DNA from: Leptospira idonii
GTDB taxonomy: Bacteria > Spirochaetota > Leptospiria > Leptospirales > Leptospiraceae
Assembly (NCBI RefSeq): GCF_004770995.1
Contig: NZ_RQHW01000031.1
Coordinates: 131,151 to 195,150 of the forward strand
Reading direction: 5' to 3'
DNA length: 64,000 nucleotides
Part shown: positions 47,936-56,683 of the stretch, piece by piece
Layout of the letters: each line of letters begins with the position of its first letter
How positions within the stretch are numbered: position 1 is the stretch's first letter
Made by a program: the position numbers and the translations under genes
Notes under the pieces: model-generated
Told to the model about the DNA's origin: nothing
The model's database searches: none
The model's input: the letters and a program-made list of their open reading frames with translations, nothing else

Positions 47936-49946
47936 AAGGAGGAACTACGACTCCGTTCGTAAGAATTTTCTCCACTCTTCTTTTTTCCTTCAAAGCAAGT
48001 TGAATCTCTACTTCTCCTCCCAGTTCGATTACTAAATCGTAATATCCTAAAGCCTTTTGGAAGTCTCTGTATTGTTCGGACAATACACCCAGGCGGAATA
48101 ATAATTTCAGAACAGGGACTTTATCGAGTTTGGTTTTGAGGACTCGAACCCTTGCTTCCTGATCTTCTATTTTGATATCCATCAATCTGTATTGGGAAAG
48201 CGCATCGTCTTCCGTTGTTATGAGAAGGTCTCTTTTAACTTTTTGTTTTTTGGCTTTGAGCTCTTCCAGTTCCTTTTCCGCTGCTATATGTTGTGTCTCC
48301 AGTTTTTTCCATTGAGAATAAGCAAGATTGAGTTTGTTTCTTTCCGCCTCCCAATTGCGCATCCATTTGTCTTTTCTGGAAAGATGATAGAATGCGATGG
48401 ATTCCAAGTCTTCCAAATTGGATGTTTGTTCCAAGCCGGGGTTCCAATCTTTGCTGTTTCGGTCGAGCCAGTAAGTCAGAAACTCACCGCCTTTTTTTAA
48501 GTCACCGATCCCTGTGGCAAAAAACACTCCCATCTCGAAAGAAACTCTCGTTTTCTCAGAGTTATCCGGAGAGGTTTGAAAAAACTTTTCGTAATAATTT
48601 CCTGCGATTACTTTTCTCTTCAAATCCGCATTGATTGTCGCCAAACGAAGATATGTTGATATTAGGTTCTGCTTTTGTGTTTCGTCCAAAGGATTGACCT
48701 TCAAAAGCAGTGTCAGATATTTTTCGTAGAAATCGGCGGCTTTTTCTTTTTTACCGTCTTGTCTGTATTGTTCCGCAACATCGAAAATCACCTGAGGATT
48801 TTCAGGCCACACAGAATATGCCTTTTCCAATAGAAGTTCGTATGCGAAAAAGTCGGTGTTTCTTTTGTAGTCGAAAAGTACGTAAATTCCTTTTCCTGCA
48901 ACCCCTAGTTTGTTTATGATCTTGAGTCTTTCTTTGTTATCGTCTTCGATTTTTTTGACAACGTTCGCCATGGCATAAAGTGTTTGGGAATCGGATTGTT
49001 GTTTTTGATTCAAATAAGGAAGATATCTAGTTTGCAGAGAAGTTTCATAATTTTGAATAGCGGTCTTTAGGTTTCTTTCCCTGGATCTTACGATTTCTTC
49101 CTGAAGCGCTTCCTCGATTCTGATTTCAGAAGGAGATTTACCGGAACGAGCCGATCTAGCAGACGATAGATGCAATTCATCTTTGGCTTGTTTGTATTCT
49201 TTTTCCGCTTTTTCTTTGTTTGCCCAAACTTGTTTGTGTTCTAAAGCGGAACCCACGAACAGGGATTGATAATCTTCTTTTTGCCATTCCCCGTCTCGAA
49301 ACATAACTTCCGTTTGATCTAAAGGATGATAACGAAATGCGGCCAAATAATGTCTGAGCGAAGGCGCGTATTTTTCAGACTCTGCATACAACTTCGCCAA
49401 ACGAATATGAAGCTGGTAAAGGACGGGAGAGTCCCGAACGATATAGGTTTCGGAATGTTTATGAGTGCTTTCCCAAAGAAGGAGGCGGATGTCGTTCGAA
49501 TCGGAACGGGAAGAATAGATGTTCCCTTTTTCCCGATCCTCCCAAATTCTTTTTTCCTCGATGAATTGGCTGTAGTACCTCTTCAGTAATCCTTCCGCTT
49601 CCCTGATTTTTGTCTCAACGGATTTAGGGCCTGTTTCCATGGCTTCTTCGGTAGGATTGTCGGTGAGAGATGTAGTACCTTCTACAACCGGAGTCGCAGG
49701 GTTTTCCGGTTCATTCGGATCGGTAGTTGCGGTAGGTACCACAACGGGGCGGAGAGCGATCCCGGAATCTTCGTCTATGGGAATCCTTTTTTCCGAATCC
49801 AGCTGAGCCAGCTCCTCGGGAGAAATTACCTGGAGAGGATTCATGTACAATCCGGACAGAGGGTTGCGTCGATCTTCCTCTCCCGCCCAAAGGGGGAATA
49901 GTAAGATGACGAAAAAATAAACAAATCTGTTCGGAAAAAGGCGCAT
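47919..49946 (-). CDS. Large secreted TPR/coiled-coil protein, unknown function
   Basis: 675 aa with a signal peptide ending FPLWAGEED (about residue 22). Residues about 55-110 are a Thr/Pro/Glu-rich linker; the rest is helical with TPR units (about 180-230, 385-490) and a coiled coil near 555-610 (KLETQHIAAEKELEELKAKK). It likely scaffolds a periplasmic or outer-membrane complex. The linker contains an exact copy of the 12-mer GTAGGTACCACA (49732-49743, read on the plus strand), encoding VVPT here. Confidence 0.72.
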   Translation of the reverse strand: MRLFPNRFVYFFVILLFPLWAGEEDRRNPLSGLYMNPLQVISPEELAQLDSEKRIPIDEDSGIALRPVVVPTATTDPNEPENPATPVVEGTTSLTDNPTEEAMETGPKSVETKIREAEGLLKRYYSQFIEEKRIWEDREKGNIYSSRSDSNDIRLLLWESTHKHSETYIVRDSPVLYQLHIRLAKLYAESEKYAPSLRHYLAAFRYHPLDQTEVMFRDGEWQKEDYQSLFVGSALEHKQVWANKEKAEKEYKQAKDELHLSSARSARSGKSPSEIRIEEALQEEIVRSRERNLKTAIQNYETSLQTRYLPYLNQKQQSDSQTLYAMANVVKKIEDDNKERLKIINKLGVAGKGIYVLFDYKRNTDFFAYELLLEKAYSVWPENPQVIFDVAEQYRQDGKKEKAADFYEKYLTLLLKVNPLDETQKQNLISTYLRLATINADLKRKVIAGNYYEKFFQTSPDNSEKTRVSFEMGVFFATGIGDLKKGGEFLTYWLDRNSKDWNPGLEQTSNLEDLESIAFYHLSRKDKWMRNWEAERNKLNLAYSQWKKLETQHIAAEKELEELKAKKQKVKRDLLITTEDDALSQYRLMDIKIEDQEARVRVLKTKLDKVPVLKLLFRLGVLSEQYRDFQKALGYYDLVIELGGEVEIQLALKEKRRVEKILTNGVVVPPFSESI
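49732..49743 (+). repeat. Dispersed 12-mer GTAGGTACCACA, copy 2 (in coding linker)
   Basis: Exact copy inside the low-complexity linker of the TPR protein gene. Preceded by TTGCG, sharing TGCG with copy 1. Confidence 0.7.
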
Positions 49947-50055
49947 CTCGAATGATTCTCTATCTACTCTAACCTATCGGCGAAAAAAGAAAATCCTTTC
50001 CTCTAAAAGATGTTGTCAATGAAAGAACTTCATCTATGAAGAAGGATAGAATGTG

Positions 50056-50067
50056 GTAGGTACCACA
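50056..50067 (+). repeat. Dispersed 12-mer GTAGGTACCACA, copy 3
   Basis: Exact copy in the gap between the divergent TPR and nucleotidyltransferase genes, 100 bp before the latter. Confidence 0.7.
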
Positions 50068-50119
50068 AAAACAGATTCCCATTTCAGAAGAATCTCCTCC
50101 GAAAAAAGAGGATTCGTAA

Positions 50120-50131
50120 GTAGGTACCACA
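50120..50131 (+). repeat. Dispersed 12-mer GTAGGTACCACA, copy 4
   Basis: Exact copy, direct repeat of copy 3 with a 64-bp period, 25 bp upstream of the nucleotidyltransferase start. Confidence 0.7.
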
Positions 50132-50155
50132 AATCTGCCGAAAACCCGGGGCAAT

Positions 50156-50833
50156 ATGGCAAAAAACATAGTCGAACGTTATCTGGTATTGAAAAACAAA
50201 TACCGCAATTATGACACGAAATATGCCCTCAAAAGGATGCAGGCATTCCGATTGGCCACTCAGGAACTTTCCCGCAAAGGTTACGAAGTCGCTTTGGAAA
50301 TCTTAGGTTCCATCAATTTCGGAATCGTGGAACCTACTTCCGACGTGGACTGTATCCTTTTGATAGAATGCAATGTTCATAAAGAGCATGGCTGCTGCCC
50401 TCCCCACTGCAATAATGTAACTTTCGTTAAACAAGAAATTTCGAAGTTCGTTCAGAAACGTTTGGCCCCGGAAACTTTCAATATAGAATATTTGGACACG
50501 ATCAATCTGAAGTATGTAGAGGAAAAAATCAGAGAAGAGAAAGTATTGGGCGATGAGACTTTGTTCTGCCTTCTTTTTTACAGAAATATAGGAAGGCCGG
50601 TCAACCGCCCTCTCTTCATTCCTTACTGTGACGAGCTGGAAGAAAATGCCGACTTTGTGCGAGAAATCATTCCCTGGGCTTCGGAAGCGTTGGAAGGATA
50701 TCTCAACACCAACCAACATAGATTGTCATTCAATAAGTACAACGAGAGAATCAGGGCGAGAGGATTGGATCTTCCGGAAGGACTCCAACAAGAATTACAC
50801 GCTTATATGGAAGGAGAAGGTCACACAGGTTGA
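50156..50833 (+). CDS. DNA polymerase beta-like nucleotidyltransferase with Cys/His insert
   Basis: 225 aa. The nucleotidyltransferase core is LGSINFGIVEPTSDVDCIL: GS at 51-52 and the DxD metal pair at 63-65. Right after it comes HKEHGCCPPHCNN (75-87), a Cys/His cluster I do not know from standard family members and that may bind zinc. The C-terminal half is helical. The substrate is unknown; minimal nucleotidyltransferases, (p)ppGpp-unrelated tRNA or protein modifiers share this fold. It starts 25 bp after a copy of the 12-mer and converges with phoU, whose end abuts directly. Confidence 0.75.
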   Translation: MAKNIVERYLVLKNKYRNYDTKYALKRMQAFRLATQELSRKGYEVALEILGSINFGIVEPTSDVDCILLIECNVHKEHGCCPPHCNNVTFVKQEISKFVQKRLAPETFNIEYLDTINLKYVEEKIREEKVLGDETLFCLLFYRNIGRPVNRPLFIPYCDELEENADFVREIIPWASEALEGYLNTNQHRLSFNKYNERIRARGLDLPEGLQQELHAYMEGEGHTG

Positions 50834-51559
50834 TCAACCCGCGTGCCGGATTGAGTTCTGACCCAAACTAGCATTCTCCAAATGGCGGATGTCTTTTCCC
50901 GTATTCAAACGCACCAACTCTTCGGCTACGTTGACGGAATAGTCACCTAACCTTTCCAAGGCGAGAATGATGCGGTAGATGTCTGCGAATTCCACTTTTT
51001 CCATATCGTTCGCATCTCTGTATTTTTTAAAAGCTTCCGTACAAAGACCATTTAACTCATCTTCAATGGTATTCACACTTCCCATAAACCTTTCTTTTTC
51101 TTCTACAAGAGACTCGATCGCCATTCCCGCAAGAGTGATCACTCTGGAAAGAATCAATCCCATCGGTTCCTCTTTTTTGAAAAGACCTTTGCGGATCGTT
51201 TTGTAACGAAAAACTTCCGCACAGTTGACCACCTGATCTCCCATCCTTTCCATGTTTCTTGTGATACGAATGGCGGAGAGTGCGAAACGAAGAGGATCTT
51301 TTTTAAGAATGATGTCGCTGTCGACATCCCCCATCCCCAAAATATTTCGATTGGTGATCGCTTCTAAGATCGCATTTTGGGAGAGGTTGTCGTTTTCTTT
51401 TTCCAGCTCATCGATGAGATCATCCCGGCTGACGATGGTATCGGCAAGTGCGTAATCATCGTTCTCCAGAACATCACCTAACATGATGACTTGTTCAAGA
51501 ACAAGCTCCGCCATAGAATAAAGATTTTTTCGAAGGTAATAAAATTTGGAGATCATCAT
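50834..51559 (-). CDS. phoU: PhoU-like phosphate signalling protein
   Basis: 241 aa. Two three-helix repeats with the PhoU signature: [32 protein letters not shown] in the first and [32 protein letters not shown] in the second; the conserved (E/D)xxxD acidic clusters bind metal. [16 protein letters not shown] in the middle is the classic loop. PhoU regulates phosphate uptake via Pst and PhoR, which are not adjacent. The stop directly abuts the nucleotidyltransferase gene end. Confidence 0.9.
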   Translation of the reverse strand: MMISKFYYLRKNLYSMAELVLEQVIMLGDVLENDDYALADTIVSRDDLIDELEKENDNLSQNAILEAITNRNILGMGDVDSDIILKKDPLRFALSAIRITRNMERMGDQVVNCAEVFRYKTIRKGLFKKEEPMGLILSRVITLAGMAIESLVEEKERFMGSVNTIEDELNGLCTEAFKKYRDANDMEKVEFADIYRIILALERLGDYSVNVAEELVRLNTGKDIRHLENASLGQNSIRHAG

Positions 51560-51573
51560 AGCAGTCAGAATAC

Positions 51574-52053
51574 TTAGACAACTGCCATGTCGGAAATTTC
51601 CTCTACCGTAAGAATTTTTTCAATATCGATCAAAATGATGAACCGATTGTCTTTTTTACCTACCCCAGTGATATAACGGGAAGAGATTCCTTTCACGGAA
51701 GGAGGAGGAGGGTCTACTTGGCTTGCTGGAAAATGAACCACATGAGACACCTTGTCCACAATGACCCCTACCGATTTTCCACCGATGCTGATGACAATGG
51801 CTCTTTCCGCATTGGCTTCCGCACCCGTTTTGATATTGAGTCGTTTGGCTAGGTCGATCATGCGAACCACTTTACCGCGAATGTCCATGATCCCCGCAAA
51901 ATAGTTCTTAGACTGGGGAACACGGATCAGGTTGGTGATCTTAACGATCTCTTCCACAATCGTAATCGGGATTGCATATTCCTCATCACCTAAGTTGAAT
52001 ATGATGTACTGCTCGTGGATGAATTGATTACTGCTTGTAGATTCTTTTGCCAT
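51574..52053 (-). CDS. cheW: Chemotaxis coupling protein CheW
   Basis: 159 aa CheW domain: [23 protein letters not shown], then [30 protein letters not shown] and [15 protein letters not shown], the standard order. It couples receptors to the CheA kinase. Other che genes are not in the window, so it is one of several stand-alone CheW copies. It lies 15 bp after the membrane protein gene on the same strand and 14 bp before phoU. Confidence 0.95.
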   Translation of the reverse strand: MAKESTSSNQFIHEQYIIFNLGDEEYAIPITIVEEIVKITNLIRVPQSKNYFAGIMDIRGKVVRMIDLAKRLNIKTGAEANAERAIVISIGGKSVGVIVDKVSHVVHFPASQVDPPPPSVKGISSRYITGVGKKDNRFIILIDIEKILTVEEISDMAVV

Positions 52054-52068
52054 GGATTCAAGGCCTGT

Positions 52069-52800
52069 CTAAAAATAGACATAGCCGTTATAGAAAAAAT
52101 ATGAACCCAGGGATAGAAATGACAACACTTTTGTAAAAAGGACAGATCGTTTTCTCACAAGAAAATCAAGTAATCCTGCGGCCATACCCAATCCGGCAAG
52201 AGTCCATCCTAATATGACATAATCATAGTAAGTGATGTAGATGAGATAGGCCAAACCGAATCCCAAGCTGAGATCCTGCAAATCCCCCAAGACCCTTCTT
52301 TTGAAGCGTGTCCAGAGGCTTCCTCTGGCCTTTCTAGCCTCTCTGCGCTCCCTCCTCCATCTTTGGAACCTAGTTTCCCGCACAATCCCGAAAACGGAAT
52401 CATAACGAGTAGAAGATGGGAAACGGGAACCTCTCCCCTCTCTGCCTTCCCGGTCCAAAGGTTCGGGAACAAAGGGAGGAAAAATATCATAACAGCCTCC
52501 GATGGAAGCCAAAAGATCTTGGTCGGGAAGAGTGGAAAAATAATCTCGAAATGGCCAGAGTTTGCGGAAGACGGGGTATGCCCTTCCTGAAGAAACATCT
52601 TTCTCCTGGAGTACTGTACCATTACGAACAGTGGCCGCATAGATACGGCCCTTTTCTTCTTTGATCTCTACTGCTAGCCTAACGAGCCTTTCGTGAAAGT
52701 TGAACTCAGCCTCTAGGACGTCCCCTAGAGCTGTTTCCATAGTATAGGCACGGATGAAACCCGGTGTGCGGGGTTTCTGTTTCCTCCAGACATGCTTCAT
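52069..52800 (-). CDS. Hypothetical protein with C-terminal membrane helices
   Basis: 243 aa. The N-terminal 110 residues are soluble with strand patterns (ALGDVLEAEFNFHERLVRLAVEI). A very basic stretch at about 143-165 (RWRRERREARKARG) precedes three hydrophobic segments (SLGFGLAYLIYITYY, LGWTLAGLGMAAGLLDFLV, VLSFLSLGSYFFYNG). The basic belt followed by helices suggests a cytoplasmic domain tethered to the membrane. No family recognised. Transcribed towards cheW, 15 bp away. Confidence 0.6.
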   Translation of the reverse strand: MKHVWRKQKPRTPGFIRAYTMETALGDVLEAEFNFHERLVRLAVEIKEEKGRIYAATVRNGTVLQEKDVSSGRAYPVFRKLWPFRDYFSTLPDQDLLASIGGCYDIFPPFVPEPLDREGREGRGSRFPSSTRYDSVFGIVRETRFQRWRRERREARKARGSLWTRFKRRVLGDLQDLSLGFGLAYLIYITYYDYVILGWTLAGLGMAAGLLDFLVRKRSVLFTKVLSFLSLGSYFFYNGYVYF

Positions 52801-52841
52801 AGCACATCTATCGGAGGAAAAAGAAAGTCACTGAAGGAAGA

Positions 52842-52934
52842 TTATTTCTTCTTTTTGTGTCTGTTGGCTCTTCTTTTCTTCTTACGTTTATGGGTTGCGA
52901 TTTTTCTGCGCTTTCTCTTTTTTCCGGAAGGCAT
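52842..52934 (-). CDS. 30-aa basic ribosomal-type protein (AURKAIP1/COX24 domain)
   Basis: ATG at 52934-52932, TAA at 52844-52842. The protein starts MPSGKKRKRRKIATHKRKKK and is more than half Lys/Arg. This pattern matches the tiny AURKAIP1/COX24-domain proteins, bacterial relatives of mitoribosomal mS38 and mycobacterial bS22, which sit on the small ribosomal subunit. A very strong ribosome site GGAGGAAGGA lies directly before the ATG, unlike most genes here, which fits high expression. It is 36 bp after manC on the same strand. Confidence 0.88.
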   Translation of the reverse strand: MPSGKKRKRRKIATHKRKKKRRANRHKKKK

Positions 52935-52970
52935 TCCTTCCTCCTTATTTAAGCCTGTTATGTCAAAATT

Positions 52971-54041
52971 CTAATCAAGGTACTTTTGTAAAACTTTATT
53001 TTTCCGCATATTTGAAAGCATAGATTTGATCTCTCCTACGCCTTCTCTGGAAGAAACAAACAATACGTCCGGTTCTTCGACCACGATGAGGTCATCCACT
53101 CCCAAAAAGGCGATGAGTTCCTTCTGAACGGAGGAAATATTCCCTTTGGCTTTGTGATAAAAAACTTCTTTTCCCTGGTGATGGTTCTTGTGGGAATCTC
53201 CCGGCAGGATCCTCTCCAAAGACATCCAGGAACCCACATCGTCCCAATTGAAACTCGCCTCCACCATTCGGATGCGGCTGGATTTTTCCATGATGGCAGT
53301 GTCCACCGCTTCGCTGGGAAGAAGTGCGAACGCATTTTTGAGATCTCCGAAATTTTTAAAAGGAAACCCGCTTTTTAACGGTTGTAAGATGGAAGGAGCG
53401 TATCTTTCGAATTCTTGCAGAATGGTTTCCACTCGGAATAGGAAAATACCGGGATTCCAATAGAAGTTTTTCTTTTTAATGTATTTGAGAGCGGTTTTGA
53501 AATCGGGTTTTTCGAAGAACGCTTTGACTTGGTATCCTACATCCGTCGGTTTTCCCGCACTGATGTATCCGTATCCCACTTCGGGACGATTGGGTTTCAC
53601 TCCCAGAAGAACAAGTCCGTGCTCTGTTTCGAATAATGCTTGTTCGATGGTTTTTGTAAAATCTTTTACAGGATCGATGAATGCATCCGCAGAAAGAACG
53701 ATTAGATTCGGATTCCCGAATTTCTTTTGAAAATAAAGTGCGGAAAGTGCGATGATGGGAGCTGTGTTTTTTCCTTCCGGCTCAATGATGAAATTATTGG
53801 AAGGAAACTTAGGATCTTTTTTTAGGATTTCGTTTTTGAGAGTTGCGTTCGTTCCGATGTAAATGCGGTCCGCACTTGTAATCGTTAACGCCCGATCGAT
53901 GGTCTCTCGGAGAAGAGTTTTATTGGAATAAACTTTTTGAAGTTGTTTCGGAGAATTCGTACGGGAACGGGGCCAGAATCTCTCCCCTTTCCCCCCTGCC
54001 ATAATAAGAACAACCGGTAATTCTTTAGGTAATTTTGCCAT
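52971..54041 (-). CDS. manC: Mannose-1-phosphate guanylyltransferase
   Basis: 356 aa. Nucleotidyltransferase loop [17 protein letters not shown] at 11-27 followed by PKQLQ, then [18 protein letters not shown] at about 86-103 and [15 protein letters not shown] near residue 270, all typical of the GDP-mannose pyrophosphorylase half of ManC. It lacks the C-terminal isomerase domain of bifunctional ManC/ManA proteins. It provides GDP-mannose for surface polysaccharide. It lies 64 bp after hfq on the same strand. Confidence 0.93.
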   Translation of the reverse strand: MAKLPKELPVVLIMAGGKGERFWPRSRTNSPKQLQKVYSNKTLLRETIDRALTITSADRIYIGTNATLKNEILKKDPKFPSNNFIIEPEGKNTAPIIALSALYFQKKFGNPNLIVLSADAFIDPVKDFTKTIEQALFETEHGLVLLGVKPNRPEVGYGYISAGKPTDVGYQVKAFFEKPDFKTALKYIKKKNFYWNPGIFLFRVETILQEFERYAPSILQPLKSGFPFKNFGDLKNAFALLPSEAVDTAIMEKSSRIRMVEASFNWDDVGSWMSLERILPGDSHKNHHQGKEVFYHKAKGNISSVQKELIAFLGVDDLIVVEEPDVLFVSSREGVGEIKSMLSNMRKNKVLQKYLD

Positions 54042-54105
54042 AAGTACAAAAGTCGACTAGAAGCCAGATTTTAAGAGAGGAGGAAAAGGAAAACCACAAA
54101 AGCTT

Positions 54106-54357
54106 TTAAGCGCTAGCCGCATCCTTAGGGGTTTCTTCCGAATGAAGTTTGATCGGTTTCGCCGGGATGATTGTGGAAATCGCATGTTTGTACACTAAAT
54201 TTTGTTTGTTATCGTTTTCCAAAATGATGGTGAAGTTGTCGAAACTTACCACTTTGCCTTTCAAAGGAACCCCGTTTAACAAGTAAATTGTGAGATCGAT
54301 TTTTTCTTTTCTAGCAGTGTTGAGAAGTTGGTCTTGAATGTTATTTTTTGCAGACAT
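54106..54357 (-). CDS. hfq: RNA chaperone Hfq
   Basis: 83 aa Sm-fold protein. Sm1 is [22 protein letters not shown] and Sm2 is [13 protein letters not shown], the YKHAI being diagnostic. The N-terminal [14 protein letters not shown] fits as well; the C-terminal tail is short. It forms hexamers that pair small RNAs with mRNAs. It directly follows miaA (28 bp), the classical miaA-hfq arrangement. Confidence 0.97.
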   Translation of the reverse strand: MSAKNNIQDQLLNTARKEKIDLTIYLLNGVPLKGKVVSFDNFTIILENDNKQNLVYKHAISTIIPAKPIKLHSEETPKDAASA

Positions 54358-54385
54358 TGGAAATCCCGAGTGTTTTCTATATTTT

Positions 54386-55294
54386 TTAATCTATCTTTGT
54401 ATATTCTTTGAGCGCCTTTTCCCAAGACATGGGAGAAAGAAGAGGGTCTTTTCGAAACCAAGTGACCTGTCTTTTGGCGTAGTTTCTGTGAGACTGAGCC
54501 AACCGTTCTAGGAATGAATTAACATCTATCCTTCCATACAAGAAATCAAGCGCAAAATTATACCCTAGAGATTGAAGGCCGGGACAATCGGATCCGTATT
54601 TCTCTTCCACTTGTTTTGTCTCTTCCAACATCCCGTCTTTCAAAAGTCCGGGAACCCTTTCTTCGATTCGACGATAAAGTTCCTCTCTCGGCCAATCGAT
54701 CCAAGCACCTTTGGGCTGAAGTTCCGGGAACTCTTGTAAAAAACCTCCAGTGGTTTGGGAAGATACCTCAGACCATAGAACTCCGGTGAGTACAACTTCG
54801 AGTGCCCTTCTCACCCGATATCCGTCCGTTTCCGAAATGTTCGTGAACGCTTTAGAATCTTTTTCTCTTAAGAGGGCGACTGCTTCCGACAAGGGAATGT
54901 TTTGTGCAAAATCTTTTGTCTCTTGTGGTACGTTTGGTACGGGATACATCCCTAAAAGAAATGCTCTGAGGTAAAATCCGGTTCCACAGATGAAAAAGGG
55001 AATCTTCTTTTTTTCCCAGATAGAGAACACCGCCTGCCTTGCCCATTCGGAATATTCTTTGGCGTTGGTGGATTTATCTGCCGTAAGAGTTCCTACAATC
55101 CAATGGGGGATGTGGGAAAGTTCTTTCGAGGTAGGAGATGTGGTACCTACGGCAAGTTCCGAATACACCTGCCGGGAATCGAAAGATACAATTTCAAAAC
55201 GATGGGGATCTAGGGATTGAGTGAGAGAAGTTTTGCCGGATCCAGTAGGTCCGGCAACAATGGGAAGGAACGGGGAAAAAGGGGTAGGTACCAC
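54386..55294 (-). CDS. miaA: tRNA dimethylallyltransferase
   Basis: 302 aa. P-loop [14 protein letters not shown] at 13-26, [15 protein letters not shown] with the conserved Asp-Ser-x-Gln, [10 protein letters not shown], and [11 protein letters not shown] later; all as in MiaA, which adds an isopentenyl group to A37 of tRNAs reading UNN codons. The predicted GTG start (55294-55292) lies inside an exact copy of the 12-mer, and a second exact copy lies at 55139-55150. The next in-frame Met is far inside the P-loop domain, so the GTG is probably right. hfq follows. Confidence 0.94.
   Translation of the reverse strand: MVPTPFSPFLPIVAGPTGSGKTSLTQSLDPHRFEIVSFDSRQVYSELAVGTTSPTSKELSHIPHWIVGTLTADKSTNAKEYSEWARQAVFSIWEKKKIPFFICGTGFYLRAFLLGMYPVPNVPQETKDFAQNIPLSEAVALLREKDSKAFTNISETDGYRVRRALEVVLTGVLWSEVSSQTTGGFLQEFPELQPKGAWIDWPREELYRRIEERVPGLLKDGMLEETKQVEEKYGSDCPGLQSLGYNFALDFLYGRIDVNSFLERLAQSHRNYAKRQVTWFRKDPLLSPMSWEKALKEYTKID
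55139..55150 (-). repeat. Dispersed 12-mer GTAGGTACCACA, copy 5 (inside miaA)
   Basis: Exact copy in minus orientation within miaA, where it encodes VGTT, a different reading frame from copies 2 and 6. Confidence 0.7.
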
Positions 55295-55295
55295 A
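55284..55295 (+). repeat. Dispersed 12-mer GTAGGTACCACA, copy 6 (at miaA start)
   Basis: Exact copy overlapping the GTG start codon of miaA and its second to fourth codons. Confidence 0.7.
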
Positions 55296-55306
55296 AAAGG
55301 AAATAT

Positions 55307-55849
55307 CTATTCCTCTTCTTCCGTGCTGGATGCTACCTCATCATCTTCCGCTTCTTCTAATTCTTCACCTTCTTCGAGGATTTCATCCTCTTCGATCATG
55401 GTTTCCTCTTCTTCTTCCACCTCATATTCACTTTGGCGGATGGCTGCCATTCTCGACTTGATGGCAGGTTTTGCCAGCTGGTCGGCTCCACATTTAGGGC
55501 ATTTTTTCTCAGGCTTATTGAGATCGTAAAACTTAGTGGAACAGGAATAGCAGGAGAATTTTTTCCCAAGCGGCCCATTAGAGATGATCTCGATTTTTGC
55601 GGACTTGGAAGGAGAGAAACTGGCTTTTTCCTTGGAAGTAGGTTTAGCACTCACCGCAGGAGCTGGTTGCTTCGCTTTCGGTGCTGATTTGGGCGAACCC
55701 GCCGGTTTCACAGGGGGAGACTTTTTCTTCTCCTCCTTTTTAGGGGCAGATTTGACTTCCTTGGCCGCCTTTTTCTTAGGGGGGGCTGATTTTTTGACTG
55801 CTTTTTTTGCTACCATAGGAGTTCTTTTGACGATTTTCGGAGACCCCAT
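55307..55849 (-). CDS. FYDLN-domain zinc-ribbon protein
   Basis: 180 aa from the ATG at 55849; a longer reading to 55930 would cross the divergent pdxJ start and is rejected, and an ATG at 55816 is an alternative. The first 90 residues are Lys/Ala/Pro-rich, histone-H1-like. The core is [18 protein letters not shown] followed by a second pair CPKC, a zinc ribbon with the FYDLN signature of the FYDLN_acid family. The last 45 residues are almost only Glu and Asp. The basic arm may bind nucleic acid. It lies 12 bp before miaA. Confidence 0.85.
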   Translation of the reverse strand: MGSPKIVKRTPMVAKKAVKKSAPPKKKAAKEVKSAPKKEEKKKSPPVKPAGSPKSAPKAKQPAPAVSAKPTSKEKASFSPSKSAKIEIISNGPLGKKFSCYSCSTKFYDLNKPEKKCPKCGADQLAKPAIKSRMAAIRQSEYEVEEEEETMIEEDEILEEGEELEEAEDDEVASSTEEEE

Positions 55850-55921
55850 CTCTGGGACAACCTTTTTGAAATTGGACGGTTTTCTCCTGGAATAAAATAA
55901 TAGGAAAGTATTTTTTTTACT

Positions 55922-56683
55922 ATGACCCAATTAAGTGTAAATGTAAATAAGATCGCTACCTTACGAAACTCTCGGGGGGGAAATATCCCGAATGTGGTTC
56001 AGTTTTGCGAATTGATCTTAAATGCAGGAGCTCATGGAATCACAGTCCATCCGAGAGAAGACGAACGCCACATAACAACACAAGATGTGTTCGCAATCAA
56101 ACAATTTTTACTCGATTACAATAGAAAACATTCCACTCATAAAGAATTCAATATCGAAGGAGAACCCAGCGAAAGGTTCGTCCAACTTGTTTTGAAAGCA
56201 AGTCCGGACCAAGCCACTCTGGTCCCTGTGACTCCGGGAGAAATCACTTCCGATCACGGTTTTCTTCTGAAAGATATTTCCGTGAAAAATTCGATTTCTC
56301 CGATCATTGAAAAATTCCACAAATCGGGAATTCGAGTTTCCTTGTTTATGGATACGAATTTAGAACAATACAAAATCGCAAAAGAAATCGATGCGGATCG
56401 AATCGAACTCTATACAGGTCCTTTCGCGCACGCATTCGACGGATCGGAAGAAGCGGGAAAAGTTTTTTATAAAGAATATGAAGCTGCAGCCAACGAAGCC
56501 CGCAAACAAGGTTTAGGTGTCAATGCGGGACACGATTTGGATACGAACAATCTGCGTATTTTTTCCCACCTCCCTCATTTAGCGGAAGTCTCCATCGGCC
56601 ACAGACTCGTGTCGCAAAGTCTCATCGATGGAATGGAAAAAACTGTAAAAGAATATCTTAAAATTCTTTCGAAAGATTCCTAA
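55922..56683 (+). CDS. pdxJ: Pyridoxine 5'-phosphate synthase
   Basis: 253 aa TIM barrel. [20 protein letters not shown] at the N-terminus, [16 protein letters not shown] at about 33-48, [23 protein letters not shown] and the closing [15 protein letters not shown] with [13 protein letters not shown] are all PdxJ hallmarks. It condenses 1-deoxyxylulose phosphate with aminoacetone phosphate to form vitamin B6. It starts divergent from the FYDLN gene and its end overlaps the convergent lipoprotein gene by 26 bp. Confidence 0.96.
   Translation: MTQLSVNVNKIATLRNSRGGNIPNVVQFCELILNAGAHGITVHPREDERHITTQDVFAIKQFLLDYNRKHSTHKEFNIEGEPSERFVQLVLKASPDQATLVPVTPGEITSDHGFLLKDISVKNSISPIIEKFHKSGIRVSLFMDTNLEQYKIAKEIDADRIELYTGPFAHAFDGSEEAGKVFYKEYEAAANEARKQGLGVNAGHDLDTNNLRIFSHLPHLAEVSIGHRLVSQSLIDGMEKTVKEYLKILSKDS

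Noticed and set aside
49969..50169. 66-aa minus-strand frame in the gap before the nucleotidyltransferase gene
   Set aside because: Covers the 12-mer repeats, no ribosome site, no protein-like composition.
54080..54112. Hairpin GCTTAAAAGC with TTTTG as hfq terminator
   Set aside because: Stem of only four pairs; not convincing as a terminator.
55850..55930. N-terminal extension of the FYDLN protein
   Set aside because: It would overlap the divergent pdxJ start codon, and the extension has no similarity to the basic arm of the family.
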